Source: Flammulina velutipes (Eukaryota > Basidiomycota > Agaricomycetes > Agaricales > Physalacriaceae). From it: 64,000 nt of DNA. The first letter of the stretch is position 1; each line of letters starts with the position of its first letter. The translations under genes were made by a program, and so were the position numbers. The stretch is taken from positions 186,001 to 250,000 of the forward strand of contig CM022378.1 in assembly GCA_011800155.1 (NCBI GenBank). The letters are read 5' to 3'. This document shows, one piece after another, positions 47,221 through 59,551 of the stretch. Under the pieces are notes generated by a model, which was not told where the DNA came from, did not search any database, and saw only the letters and a list, made by a program, of their open reading frames with translations.

Positions 47221-49588
47221 CTACATAACAATACACTGTCCAGTTGATGATAAGCTCAATAATTGGGATGTATGATTTGGCGGTAATACTGTTGCATAAT
47301 TCAGCACTTTTTTCGAATTGTTTTACTCACTTTTTCAATTTCCTTTTCACTGATTGGTGATGTCTTTTCACTTTATCAATTTTATTTCAGTTTTTAGAAT
47401 GGATCTTCACTCAAGGAGATTGAGCTGTCAGTTCTGAGAATATCAATTCACTTGGACGTTTGGATGATTCAGATTGTCAATATGTCTTCCGCCTGCGCCA
47501 CTCCGGAGTTTGCCGGCCAGTCTCTAGTCTCTTACTCTCATCATGCCGCTCGCTGCCTCGCATGGCCTTCACATTGTTCTCTTGAATATCATGTCATGTA
47601 TCCCGTTATCGGCATACTGTTGGACTTGAGGGTATATCTGCCTTTCTCGATGTCTGTCACGCTCTGTGAATACACAGAGTCTCCCATATATCCTACGTCG
47701 CTTCCTACCTTGGTCGCACTGTTGGCTGTGCTCTGTGCGCGCCCGTTATTATTTGTACGCACGGATCACCCGGCGCGCAACGGTGGCAGCACCATGGTGG
47801 CGACTGGATATGATTACCTTTGGCGACATTGAATGCATACCGCGCCTCCACAATTCCTGACCCGGGAGGTACGGTTACAGCATTGAACATGATGGTGATG
47901 GCTCGGCGGCTATCGGGCTGTTTCGCTGTTGGCCCGTTCCCTGGTATTGCTGGTTGAAGTCCGTCTCAGGTAATCATCATTGTTTGTGTTTGAGTCCAGG
48001 ATATTCACGGACATTCCCTTCTTTTATGTTTAGTCTATAGCTTGTCTGACTATGGTCGTCTCATGCAGTACCATTTCCTGCTTATGCTGCTGCCACGGCG
48101 TTGAGTCAAGGATGGTGCATTAGAGAAATATGACAGGCATTGATTGGTTGAATCCTCTCTAGGTCCAGGTACGCCTAAGTTGCTCACACATAAAGAATAA
48201 CATAGGTACTGACTGCCATAACTAGTATTTTAGCCATCCGTGGTATTGTTGAGCCCGGCTCGACGCTCAGGATGCCAGGATCAGCGGCTCGTCCTCTCGT
48301 TGTCTTCCCTCTACAACTTCCGAGCTTGTGATCCTACACAATGATTTCTTCTGATTCCAGAGCTGTCTTATGTCGTGCAGGTGTGATTGTGTACATCAAT
48401 GACTCCCACCACGACAAATCGGCTCGGTAATTGGTACGCTCTGAACCAATATTAGCATTATCCTGCCAGTGTATGTTCGAGATGCAACTCTAAGCCTGCA
48501 GCCATCTCCGTGTATATCTCTGCGCCTTGCCCCTACCCCGATACCGCGGAGTGTGCTATAGAACAAGGTCTTCCTCGAACAGTTTCGGAACATGTGCCTT
48601 TACTCTGTAGAGGGCAATACTCTTCTACCGAATCACGGACTCATAGCCGCGGCGCCACACCGGATTTGTCAAGAGACCCATCCTGAGAACCAATTCAGCT
48701 TATGTGAATATGATTTATTAGGAAGTACAACAATATTTACAAAAGTGGAAGTAAAATTACCAGAGAGAAATGTAGAATCAATGAAGTGAAATCTGATTCA
48801 AGAAAGTGCCGCCACATTTGCTAAAGTGAAGTTGTAATTCAACAAAGTGAGTTATAATCATTAAAGATAACAAAAAAAGTGCCGCGTTGAATTATGCAAC
48901 ACTATGCCGCCCATAGTATGAACATTAACTCACACACCCTGCACACCCTTTACCGTTCGTCCTACTATGATTCATCTCAGAGACACTTTTCGGAGAGCAA
49001 GACACATTTCTTACCTCCCGCCGCCCATACTGTGTAATTCCTGAATACCACGGCTAGAATTGGTAGATGCTTGAGATACGCGACTTCCGTGTTTAGACGA
49101 AACCCTGGCGACGGTTCCGCCCGAAGGCGAATTGGTGCCGTCATCGCTGCTATGAATAGCGGTCGCTGAAGGCTCTAATGTACAAGTATTCAATAATCAG
49201 CGAAACAATAAGGAAGTGCGCCACATTCCCACCTTAGAGGAAGAATACGCTGATCCGACTAATAGTCATATCAGGGCGCGCGGTAAAGATACAGGTTACA
49301 ATTCCACGCACATTGAGAACGGGGCAGTGAAGGAACCAAATAACATGTTGAACTGGAAGGAGTGTGCCTGTGGGATCCTTGCGTTGGTAAGACCGGAGGA
49401 AGCGGGCACGAATCTGGAGCAGGATCTGGTGGCCATGAGTATGAGTGTAGAATTCGTCGTACGAAGGGGAAGACATACCAGGTATGGTTGCGTCCGTGGA
49501 AACCTCCGGGTATGATGACATGCACAATATCATCTTTAGCGAGTCTCGAATCCGATTCGTAGCTGCTTTCTGGCGTAGTAGTGCTCAT
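47221..49588 (-). CDS. CaaX-box small protein copy 2 (element in last intron)
   Basis: Paralogue of the gene at 59552-60250. It begins MSTTTPESSYESDSRLAKDD; exon 2 has DPAPDSCPLPPVLPTQGS and HRHTPSSS; a later exon has SGGTVARVSSKHGSR and SSRGIQELHSMGGG; the next reads RTNGKGCAGC up to a GTGAGT donor at 48933. The five-codon last exon TGTATTGTTATGTAG (47235-47221) encodes CIVM and lies beyond a 1640-bp transposon occupying the intron. Removing the transposon and one 6-bp duplication leaves a 52-bp intron, against 51 bp in copy 1. Without splicing the protein would end GCVS, which lacks the Cys four from the end. One internal join (the counterpart of the 36-nt exon) did not resolve in phase, so the copy may be non-functional. 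Confidence 0.6.
47276..48915. mobile_element. 1.64-kb element with short inverted ends
   Basis: Ends share GTTGCATAATTCA in inverted orientation (TTTGGCGGTAATACTG.. on the left, TATGGGCGGCATAGTG.. on the right, read inward), and direct GTATGA flanks occur at 47270-47275 and 48916-48921. Excision of 1640 + 6 bp from the 1698-bp intron leaves 52 bp, matching the paralogue, so the borders are firm. Both ends contain recurrent CACTTT/AAAGTG phrases. Internal frames (47452-47832) show no transposase motif, so it is probably non-autonomous. Superfamily unassigned. Confidence 0.8.
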
Positions 49589-50746
49589 GGTTCTCGCTTG
49601 GAAGGGCGAGGAGGCAATACCGCTGGGTCTGGTTCAAACTGTTAGCTTTGACCTTTATATACCTACTTTTGAAATCGACGATGCATAGCTCCGGTCACTA
49701 TTAGACGCCTAGCTCCACGAGGGCGACGGAACAAAAGCAAGATGGCAGTGGAAACTTTGCCTTGAAGCACCGAGTACTGCGCCCTCAGGTTGCATGGGCC
49801 CCAATACCTTGCTTTTCCTTATAAGTGTTGATGAGCAGCAGTAAGATAGCCACTTACACCACATTCGCGACGATATGAGAATACTTTCGAGCTTCTGCAA
49901 AAGATAGTAAGCGCACAAGATACCATCTCTGGCTTTCATAAGAGGTCGCGTCCAGACGTTTCTATTCTCTGAGATACAGGCGCCTGTCTGACTCCCGTCT
50001 TCGATGGACGCCTTGATTGATATAACAGTAGAAGGCTATGAATACTGATGATCAGCAAGGAAGCTTTGAGCCAATTCGAATCTGCATCAACCATTCAAGA
50101 AGCAATCGGACTTGTCAAATTTATCAGCATTTGTATACGAATCCATGGGTAAGCGGATGGTGGAAGGACATACTTAATACTGGAGTGCCAGTGCACCGCA
50201 AACGATAGGCGCGTAGAGTAGACAATGAGATGGCTTTCGCAGGCGATAGATTTGGGAAGATCGATGCTAGTGCACGCCACCGCCACAAATCGAAAGACAC
50301 GAGAACGTGAACTTCTCAAGTCGCATCTGGGTCATTAGCAAGATGCCGGCCACTCGCTGAGACACGCTTGATGGAATCCTATTCAATTTCTGATTTGTGG
50401 TGAATCCTGGAACGATACCTTACCAATCTGCTTCATGATTCTGGATCCACTCCTCTCGCGACGCCTACGACGGACGTGTCATCAGCGTCACGGTGTAGTT
50501 CCTATAGGCAACTGCGCTGACCCACCCAACTTGAATTAGACAACGGTATGAGGCTACAACTTGAGGTTGTAGAGCGGGATGAACGGGTGAGACGAATAAC
50601 CAGTGAAATTTGCCAGACTGGAACGCGACAGAAGGCTGGAGGCAAGTCCTTCGGAGATTCGCTTCTCGTAGTAATGGAAAGAGATTGAGCCTTGAAGGAA
50701 AGTCTTGGGCGCAGGCACAAGCATTTCATGATAGATAATTCCGCGA
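49589..50746. other. intergenic between SNARE copy 2 and CaaX gene
   Basis: No gene recognised; corresponds in position to 58282-59551 of the intact pair but without obvious similarity by eye. Confidence 0.4.
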
Positions 50747-51363
50747 CTACATTGAATACAGAGTACATAGGAAATCCAATCTACAACGGCAAGAGTCAAC
50801 AATGCAGTAGGAAAACAAGAACACGAAGCGTACACCTCGAAGGCCATCTCCTACGCCGGCAAGTCCCCAACAGTCCTCGGATCGCCATGCCACCACCGAA
50901 ATATCTTCGACGACAGCAAGAATACCAAACACAGCCATCGCTATCCGTCCTGTCTTCAGTCCACCAATTTGCCCAATTCCGAACGCTTGTCGCGCTCTAT
51001 CAGACGTCTGCGAAAGCGTCGCGCCAAAGGACGAGAAATTATTTCCCTGAGCTGAGGTTAGTTAACTGAGCGTCTTGATTCCCAGCTCAGAGAACGTACT
51101 GAGTCGTCCAGCATGAGGTTCTGCCGCTCTACGTTGTCGTGGATATCTGACGTTATCTGTTCCTGTCAATCGTCGACATTGTTACGGTGACGAATGCGTA
51201 CACCGCGCAGTGAGCGTATCCTGGAATGTTGTTCGTCCAGGCGCTCGTCATTCTGAGATTCGTACGTGTCTTCGACAGAGCGTCCTCGAGAGTCCGTAGC
51301 GGCAACAATGGTCGTGGTTAGAGGACAAGATGGATTTACGCGTCGTGTGGCTGTGCCCGGCAT
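50747..51363 (-). pseudogene. BET1-like SNARE copy 2, anchor frameshifted
   Basis: Minus-strand copy nearly identical to 57758-58281 through most of its length: MPGTATRR, RSVEDTYESQNDERLDEQHS, the exon matching ITSDIHDNVERQNLMLDDS, and GNNFSSFGATLSQTSDRARQ. Just after MAVFGILA a short deletion relative to the intact gene shifts the frame, replacing the transmembrane anchor with VVEDISVVAWRSEDCW and an unrelated tail. As read it would be a soluble SNARE-like protein or, more likely, a pseudogene. The flank CCGAAATGCCGGGCAC is shared by all three copies. Confidence 0.8.
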
Positions 51364-52015
51364 TTCGGCAAGTACCGTTGCGCCACCAGTTTCGTTGTGG
51401 CAAAGTCTGAATCTGGGTGGACATTTTGTTGGACTATTTCTCGTATTTAGTTATATTCAGTATACATAAAGAAGTAGGGCCCGCCCAAGTATATCGATTT
51501 GGTATAATTAGTGACTCACCTCTGAAGGTGTTCCAGCTCCAAACTCGATTGATTTTCTGGCAGTTATTCGGTTTATAAGCTTACAGGCGGCTGGTGAGCC
51601 AAACCAGTCTCCCATAGGAAGGAGCCAGTTCTGAGTTAAGAGACCAAAGTGGTTGGCTCTCGGAATATTTCATTCACCGGAGACAACTGTAGGGGAACGG
51701 CTGACTAGAACAGAAGCCTCATAGTTAAGCTTGGATTTAATCAACCGTTGCTGCTGGAATCCTAGTCTCGTTTCTCATCTCGGTGTTACCAAGTAGATAA
51801 CCACCTTACCATTATTCCCTCCGCGATTGCGAGGACATCCTCCGGCATCACGCAGAATTTAATAAGACTGAGAGAAGGATTTACCTCAGGTCAAAGATAA
51901 GGGGCACACAAAAGATACGCCACACTTGTCCAATCTACCATTTCTCGAATCGAGGTCTCTCTGTCAGTGATAGTAGAAATACATTCCGATTGCAAGTGCC
52001 GAATGAGAAATACAG
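51364..52015. other. intergenic, nothing recognised
   Basis: Short frames only; convergent or 3' side of the F-box gene. Confidence 0.5.
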
Positions 52016-53546
52016 TCAACGGTCAGGTGGTTTATACAAAGCGTCAAAAACTGGATCGTTGAACGTTCCACCAAGTGAGAAAGCCTCCTCTTCCTCCTCA
52101 TCGTCGTCGTCGTCCCCATCATCGGTAACGTCTTCATCGTCAGAAGAAGACCTGAATACTACTAGCCGCCCCATCCCCATCTCCAACTTCAGTTCTTCCC
52201 CATGACACAAATGTACTTCCAGCCTCTTTAAACCATCGCCATGCGCCTCCAATAACCTCCTCACAGTACCCAGATCTACATGCCGACAATCGCGTAGCAC
52301 AAGTGTCTCCAACGCAGGTGCAAATGGCAACACCACGGTCTCTAACGGGACACGTTCCAGCGTCAGATGCCGGACATTCGCGTTCTCCAAAGCTGGGCAA
52401 GACATCCCCTTGAGCGTCAAACGGCCCAATGTCTTGAACGTAGCCAGTAGACTGAGGGTTGAGGAAGAATGGGGGTGATTTGGATGTGGGGAGATAGTGC
52501 CGTACGCATCGCATTCGACTGTGAGGTCGTAAACGTTCGGCGCGTCGAACAAGTCGGACTGGATTAAACCGAGGCATGATTCAGAGCGGGAGGTGGTATA
52601 AATGGTGCGTAGATTGGGTAGGTGTATTGGGATGCACGATGACGATAGGAATGGGGACGAATCTTGATCCTCAGCATGGACGTCGTTAATAATGCGCAGC
52701 GTCCTTAGCGTCGATGCACACCGGGACAAGATAGCACGGATCTCGTTCATAGACGGCATCGCGCCAGACGCCAACGACGTGATCTCCAGGGTCTCCAGGC
52801 GTGGGACAACGTCTGCAAGCGTCGACCACTCCCCTGGAACACCCCGGAGCGTCAGGTGGCGCAATCTTGAGCTTGGGGAGATGCAGACGGGGAGGAACTG
52901 AGCCTGGGGTTCGAATTGGGGGGCGTGGCTGATGTAGTCGTTGCAGCGCATTAGAGTAAGCTGTTTGAGGTGGGGAGCATCGATTGGGTTGATGAGTTCC
53001 AATGCAGCGCGCATCGGGTTCCAGCAGTCCGTTAGGATTGACAAGGACCGCCAACGAGAAACATGAGGGAGTAGGAGTGACATGGCTATTCGCATGTGGG
53101 ACGTAGAGAATGGCGGGGAGTATTCACAATCCGGATCGAGACTAACAAAGATATTTATGTCGATTTCGGATGGAAGGAAAGGCAATAATAACGTACTCTG
53201 GCTCTCCAAAATCATACTCCGGATCTCGCGCGTCTATGAGAATATCGACCGCGTAGTTCCTCGAGAGCTTGAGGTACGCGTGGAAGTGGGATGTGTCAAA
53301 GCAGGATGTACGCTGTGCGCCGACTACATAGTCCTGGATAGAGCCAATCGTCGCACAGAGATTCGTCCACAGAGCTGGCGTATTTTTTGCAACATGGCGC
53401 CAATGCTTGCTCACGGCCGATATTCTAGCGGGGATCTTAACCGAGTCGGTATCCACATCCGCTGGCGAATGTACGGCGAGAACAAAAATGTAGGCAAGCA
53501 GCTCGACGGGGAGCGTATCGACGGTCGTCACTCTGTCGCGGAACAT
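52016..53546 (-). CDS. F-box / leucine-rich repeat-like protein
   Basis: Two exons, 53546-53197 and 53141-52016, with a 55-bp intron in phase. The N-terminus is an F-box: TVDTLPVELLAYIFVLAV followed by ISAVSKHWRHVAKNTPALWT. The rest carries irregular leucine-rich repeats: LKQLTLMRCN, LRHLTLRGVP, LETLEITSLA, LRTLRIINDV, LGRLTLKGMSC, VRHLTLERVP, LETLVLRDCR and LKRLEVHLCH. The C-terminus is very acidic. Such proteins usually recruit substrates to SCF ubiquitin ligases through Skp1; mushroom genomes hold hundreds with unknown targets. The start at 53546 gives the usual short leader; an in-frame ATG at 53669 is possible. Confidence 0.8.
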
Positions 53547-54189
53547 CACGATCTTGGGGAGAACGAAGTCGCAGGTCCTGGATAAATAAGAAAAAGACCC
53601 TTCTCCGTGTCTCATTGGCCGCCTTGTAATAACAAAAGGAGCGTCCTGATCAAAGGAAGAGATCAGCACGCTAGTCTAGAAATTATATATGACCTACAAC
53701 AATAAGGACAATTGTCTCGGGGGCAAAAGCATCACGTCGAAGACATGGGAGCAGGCGAGGTGAAGGAGGAAAGCAGGACAGTCCTCTTCCAGTCGTTTCT
53801 ATACCCGTCCGATGCGTTACGCTTTCATTCCAACTTCCATAACGAAGCAGAACAAAGAAACAGCACGAAATAGGAGTTGAGATCAAACTTTCCATCAAGG
53901 GCGGGGGCTTTTGGGCATTGTATCCGTCGATGTGAATTACCCTATTAGGTCGTTGCTTTGTAGTCACAGAGCGTATCATATGGAGAGCTTGGACCTGGAC
54001 TCGCGAACGCGAGGCTCGCGTCCAAGAACATTGAGCAAACCAAGTTTCTTTCGATGTTATAACACTGAACTCGAGAAAGTGGCATTTCAATAGTAAAGAC
54101 ACTGATTTATTATACAAATTACAAGTAGTTATACCCACAACAACAACCAATATACGTACATATATACGCCGCCTCGGGCAAACCTATCG
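53547..54189. other. intergenic, F-box promoter and regulator 3' flank
   Basis: No gene recognised. If the longer F-box start is used, its first codons extend to 53669. Confidence 0.45.
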
Positions 54190-56939
54190 CTATGGCGGAG
54201 TAACCCGTCCATTGATTTTGACTTTCGTTCCCGCCACCCCATCAGATGGCCCTACCGGCGCCTGCATGAACTCGGGCGAGAACATCTGCTGCAGATCACC
54301 CTCAAACAACGACAGTACGTCCGGCGTCATGTACATCCCCTCCCCCATCACCATCCCGCTCGTATCCATCCCATTCCCATTCCCATTCGCCAGAAATTCC
54401 GTTGGCGAAAACGCCTCAGGCGTACTCGAATCCCCCGAACGCGCAATAGACGGCGTCTTCTTGCGTACTGGTCGGATCCACGGAGGTCGTCTGTCATTCT
54501 GCAGATTCTCAGGAGGCTGGCTACCTTCCAGTGGAATCTGGGTAACTACAGAGAGAATGAGTATATCACTTTCTTCGGGAAAGGGAATCCACATACGTCG
54601 ACAGAATTCTTCCATGAGATCGCCCGAACGAAGCCCACAGATATACCGTCCGCTGAAGCGCCGGAGGAGCCCTATACAGGTGCGCAAGGCATCCAGACCG
54701 GAAGGTATCAGCTGCTGAAGGGGTTCCGATTTGCAGTTCAGCAACACAGCGACCAGCGTACGCCCAGCTTGCGTTAGCTGATGAATAACATGCACCCCAT
54801 CTACATAGGAGATATGAGTTGACAGATGGGTGGAAGCGAAGAAAAAACTGACAATAGGTCATTAACCCCTTCATGGCGATATGCATATGGGCCCTCGCGA
54901 TCTCCAACGCGGACGCATGGGCAGCAATCATCGCCTCCCGTTCGCCTTCTGTCTGCTGCTCGTCGCCCTCTCCAGATGCCGCCCTCTCCGCCACTGTCTC
55001 CGAGAACCGATGCCGATTAATCAGCATCCTCACGAAATGCTCTGCACAATGAAGCCTCTCCGCCTGAGTCAACCGGATCACGTCGTCCGAGGACAGAGTC
55101 TCCGTCGACTGTGACCACATAGGTGGAAGACTCCGATGAATCTCATCCAACAGCGCCTCCTCCTCCCTCAGCCGCTTGCCTCCATTGGAGCGAGTAACGA
55201 GAGCGGCGGCCTTTTGCATGAACGGTGACGCCGATGGTCGCGCAGGGGAGATATCCAGCACCGACTCAAGCACCATGAACATCTGGATCGAGTACACGAA
55301 CGCGCTCATCCGACACTCCGTCCCAGCAGGCGGCATGAGCAAGCCATCGTGGGTGATATACTCGTCGTCCAAGTGAAGCGGCTCCGCTACGTCGCAATCC
55401 CGTAACCTGATCATTGGAGGCCTCCCAAAGTGCGCACTAAGCTGTTTGTCCCACATGTAGACACACCAGAACGTTCGTTTGCGTACTTCATCCTCGATAG
55501 GGTCAAAGAGGTCATACGATTCGGCTGAACGATGAAGACCAGCGTCGATGGAGACGGTGATAGCTTCGGAAAGGAGGGCTGCGCCTTTGGACAGGCGACC
55601 TAGCCCAACGGCGTAGACACCCGCGATGAGGTTGGCTTGGATGGTGTATAGCGTCGGTCGATCGGCCGTAGGGAGTGATCGCAGTTTTCCTAGCAATTCG
55701 AACCAGTGGGCCCCTGCGGATATACTGTCGTTTGGGTCAGACCGTACGCGGGGGTCATCAACATGTCGGGAGGCAAGACAGCACACGGCGACGATGAACG
55801 CCGCGAAGCCAGGCTCACCCCACTTTTCGGGGTTTCCATAATCCGAAAGGAATGTAGGGATGTGGAGAAAGGGGAGGATAAAGTAGGAAGTCGACAAGTA
55901 GCACTGGACAAGGCTACAGGGATATTCAGTGATGCCGTCAGCGTGTAAAGGAAAACTCGCACCTGTCGAGAAGTTCTGGCGGAATGGCGGCTGTTATCAT
56001 GGACCAAACAGTGTGAGGTTTGAGGCTCGTGCGACGAGGTGTTCGATGGGGGAACCATTGCTGGTCAGATGGGGTTTTCACGTCAGATGGCGAAGATTTT
56101 GGCGAGGATTCGCTCGCAGAGTCCGTGTTGGAATGCCGCTCGACTAGGAGGTCCAGTAACGGTAAGCCTGAAGTTTCTCCTTGCCAACGAGTGTACCCCT
56201 CATCGTCAAAGTAGAGGTAAGAGGCAGTCAGGGACATGCGATTTGTATCTTCGGTGAGGGTTTCGATAGGGCTCTGCATCATGTTGCCCATAAAGGCCTG
56301 GAACGACGATGCGGGGCTGTGGGGAAGGGCAAAATGTGTGGAGGGGTTGGTTACGGAAAATGCAGGTATGTTGGGTTGTACGTTGGACGGGAAGATAGGG
56401 AATGCGGTCGGGCTCGGAGCTTCGTGTATCTGCTGATGCTGGATGGGATTAGAGCCGTTGGTACCGTTCGTAGGATGCACCAGGCCGTTCGCAGCAAAAA
56501 CAGCGGGAGGAATAGCTTGGATGAGCGTCTCCAGGTGGTGCATTCGGTCCTCAAGCGTCGTCGTCCGTCTGGTGAGATTTAAGCAAACGGAGCTTGATGA
56601 ACATCGCCACACTTACTTGGATTTGTGTGGATGGCTCCGCTTTCCTGGCTCCTCAAAAGTACAAGGCGATGTTGCAGATATACATGCCTGGCAAGGATGG
56701 CCTTCGTCGCATTTTATGCGTCGTCGACTGGATGTATTCAAGTCAGACTGGAAGACAGGGATGCGTGTTTATATGCATACCGACAGCGGTCGCAAGCCCT
56801 GTATCGCGTCGTCAGTAAGAGCAGTATTTACGAGTGAGCGTGCGCACCTGCTAAGCTTGAATCGTCGTTCTCTGAGCACCGACGCCGTCTGCGAGTCCGA
56901 CGGGATGTCGGTCGTCTTGCTCGTCGTTATCGCTGGCAT
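54190..56939 (-). CDS. Zn2Cys6 fungal transcription factor
   Basis: Long minus-strand gene with at least six introns. From ATG 56939 a short leader leads to the binuclear cluster spread over small exons: ACDRCR, RRRIKCDEGHPCQ, ACISATSPCTF, i.e. C-x2-C-x6-C-x5-C-x2-C-x6-C, followed by basic residues and the start of a coiled-coil linker (LEDRMHHLETLIQAI). A Ser/Pro-rich middle runs to about 55938. The large exon 55897-54800 is the fungal-specific regulatory domain: FAAFIVAVCCLASRH, LLSEAITVSIDAGLHR, RKRTFWCVYMWDKQLS, HFGRPPMIRLRDCDVAEP. The last exons (54795-54190) end in an Asn/Gly/Met-rich tail, a possible activation region. It should act in the nucleus on CGG-type sites; the pathway is unknown. 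Confidence 0.9.
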
Positions 56940-57757
56940 TGCGTCGTCTGAATGCTCGCAGCGTAGAACGTCGTCGCCGCAGCGTTCAAATCCAGTGCTC
57001 GTCGTCGTTGCGCGCGATGAATGAGCGTAAAGATGATAGGCCGAAGCAGTTTCGAAATTCGGGGTTAATGACAGCGTGAGAAATTGTGGGGAAAACTATT
57101 TGTCATAAGACCCGACTGTCACACGACAACTGTGGCGTACAGGGTCTCTTTTTAAAAATGCTTTGAAGCACTTAGGACAGTATAGCTAGGTATGAGCGAG
57201 AAGTCCAATGATTTTATTCGCAAATGTACCGTGATTTGATTTGAGTGACAACCTTGAGGACAGCGTTAAGTAAAGAGACATCCTCTCTGAGGCTCTGCGC
57301 CACAGGGTTCCGGAGGTACCCAAAATTCATTAACCAAATACGAGTCCATTCATCCCGTGGACCTATGCATGACAACAATACATTCCTTAGTGTACATATA
57401 TAGGTCTCGATGTCTGAGGCTGGGCTCATCGGCCTCCAAGGACCAAGGATAACCATCATGAGCAGTCTCAGCATCCAGTGTCAACTCATTGAAGACGAGC
57501 GCTGGAGACGAATATTTCTATACTGTGCTTTCTTTGAAGTACGTTCAAAGGAATCAAAAAAAAAGACAATTTACCTTGTCAAACGACAGTTGTAGCTTTC
57601 TCTGCTTCTGAGATTAGCAAGGAGGCGCGTTTAATTGGAGTTGGAGAATCCTCCATGTTGGAGACCGTGTTTGAAGATTTGTACTGTACAATCATCTGTT
57701 TATAGATGTTATAGATTTCGAGATTAACAAGTTGGTGGCGCAAATTGACTGGCCGAA
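56940..57757. other. intergenic with possible small minus-strand gene
   Basis: Minus-strand sequence 57655-57214 starts MEDSPTPIKRASLLISEAEK and later reads FGYLRNPVAQSLREDVSLLN and LKVVTQIKSR, which looks coding, but the joins were not resolved and no family is recognised. Confidence 0.35.
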
Positions 57758-58281
57758 ATGCCGGGCACAGCCACACGACGCGTAAATCCATCTTGTCCTC
57801 TAACCACCACCGTCGTGTCCATAATGGACTCTCGAGGACGCTCTGTCGAAGACACATACGAATCTCAGAATGACGAGCGCCTGGACGAACTACACTCAAA
57901 GATACGCTCGCTGCGCGGTGTACGCATTCGTCACCGTAACAATGTCGACGATTGACAGGAACAGATAACGACAGATATCCACGACGACGTAGAGCGGCAG
58001 AGCCTCATGCTGGAAGACTCAGTACGCTCTCTGAGCTGGGAATCAAGACGCTCAGTCAACTAACCTCAGCTCAGGGAAATAATTTCTCGTCCTTTGGCGC
58101 GACGCTTTCGCAGACGTCTGACAGGGCGCGACAAGCGTTCGGGATTGGGCAGGCTGGTGGGCTGAAGACAGTACGGATAGCGATGGCTGTGTTTGGTCTT
58201 CTCGCTGCGATATGGCTGTCATCGAAGATATTTTGGTGGTGGCATGGCGATCCCAGTACTGCTGGGGACTTGCCGGCGTAA
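57758..58281 (+). CDS. BET1-type Qc-SNARE
   Basis: Exons 57758-57919, 57965-58021 and 58075-58281 are all phase 0, giving 141 residues. A basic leader is followed by RSVEDTYESQNDERLDELHS and KIRSLRG, then ITTDIHDDVERQSLMLEDS and GNNFSSFGATLSQTSDRARQ. This is the heptad SNARE motif of BET1/SFT1-like proteins, with DIHDDVERQ around the central layer and the typical NNFSSFG after it. A C-terminal hydrophobic anchor follows: IAMAVFGLLAAIWLSSKIFWWW, cut here only by reading across IAMAVFGLLA and AIWLSSKIFW, then a short lumenal tail. It should act in ER-Golgi or intra-Golgi membrane fusion. An alternative start at the internal Met (MDSRG) is possible, but the upstream leader is conserved in the copies. 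Confidence 0.85.
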
Positions 58282-59551
58282 GGCTTTTGTGTATGTTGAC
58301 TTTACCCATTTCCCGTGACGCCATGCTAACCTTCATCACTACAGAATTAGAACACACTATGCTGTACTCGATCTAATCCTTATTTCATTTGAACTGCTCC
58401 TTCCAGCAAGTCGATTATCCACCTCACTCCCTAGTGCGATTATCACTATCATAATTGGCTGGAGGATTTGGACTCTCTCATCCGCAGAACATACTGTTCG
58501 CTTCGACCCGCCATAGACTTCACGACGACGACCTTCCTAGATTGTTCCGGCAACGCCGTTTCCTGGATACGTAACTGCGATGATTTACTTCTCGTTGTGA
58601 CTATGTTGAGATTGTTCAGCTGCTACTTGACTCCCAATGGTCTTCGGAGGATCGCATGAGACGCAAGGTGCTCTTCTGACATCGGACTTAAACTAAAATA
58701 AGATCGCACAGGAATTGGCCCTCGCCACCACATTCGACCTATCGATATGGCCAGGACGTGTCCTTTACTACTTCACTCGCCCCGGGAAGCCCACTTGTCC
58801 GCAACTTTGTATGGGATCAACAGTCCCCCATCGTTCTGGGTGTTTGGCATTATGAAGCCGGCGAGCCCACATTGTCCATCCTAAGCGCCAATCTTTCGCG
58901 GATCCGTGACGCATTCTATCTATTTAGACAGTATGTTTCCACCATCCTGTAACCCCCGCTCAGAAGGGTTCATATACAAATGCTGATGAATTCGACAGAT
59001 TTGATTGCTTCTTGGATGCATGATTTGGAGTCGAATACCCGTAACTCGCTGATCATCCGTGTCGTGAGTGAATTGCATTGATTCTTGTGTCTTGTCATGG
59101 ATTTCAGGGTACTACGGATTACATTGACGAGAAGATGGGCGCTCGCCTTCGTCCGCCCTCTGTTGCACTGGATAGAGATGTTCCTTGACGCGTTGTATCA
59201 CAACAATCTATCATGGCGCCAATTCCTACCCTCGCTCGCGTGAACTCAACCATGAATCCCTCAAATATGGCCGAAATTTTGAAGCGAGTTGCCACTGTCC
59301 TGAAAAGTAGACTCATTAACAAGAAGATTTTAGAGGCCAATATATTCGGACTCAATACTCGGAAGTTCCAAGCTAAATCACACCGACATAATGATATCGT
59401 TCCGCTACCCTCGCGGAGCTGAGCGTCTAATAATGTTTGTAGTGAACCGGTGTCTTCATCGCCACGATGTCGATCCGCAAAGTAAGTATAAGAGTTCAGA
59501 CTATGCCAGTCGCACTTCTTATTCTTACTTTTCCTCTTCCCAACTAACACC
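58282..59551 (+). other. possible small plus-strand gene, unresolved
   Basis: Blocks at 58758-58935 (RNFVWDQQSPIVLGVWHYEA, ILSANLSRIRDAFYLFRQ), 59000-59064 (DLIASWMHDLESNTRNSLII) and 59108-59187 (TTDYIDEKMGARLRPPSVAL) connect through plausible introns (GTATGT..ACAG and GTGAGT..TCAG). No start exon or family was identified. Confidence 0.4.
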
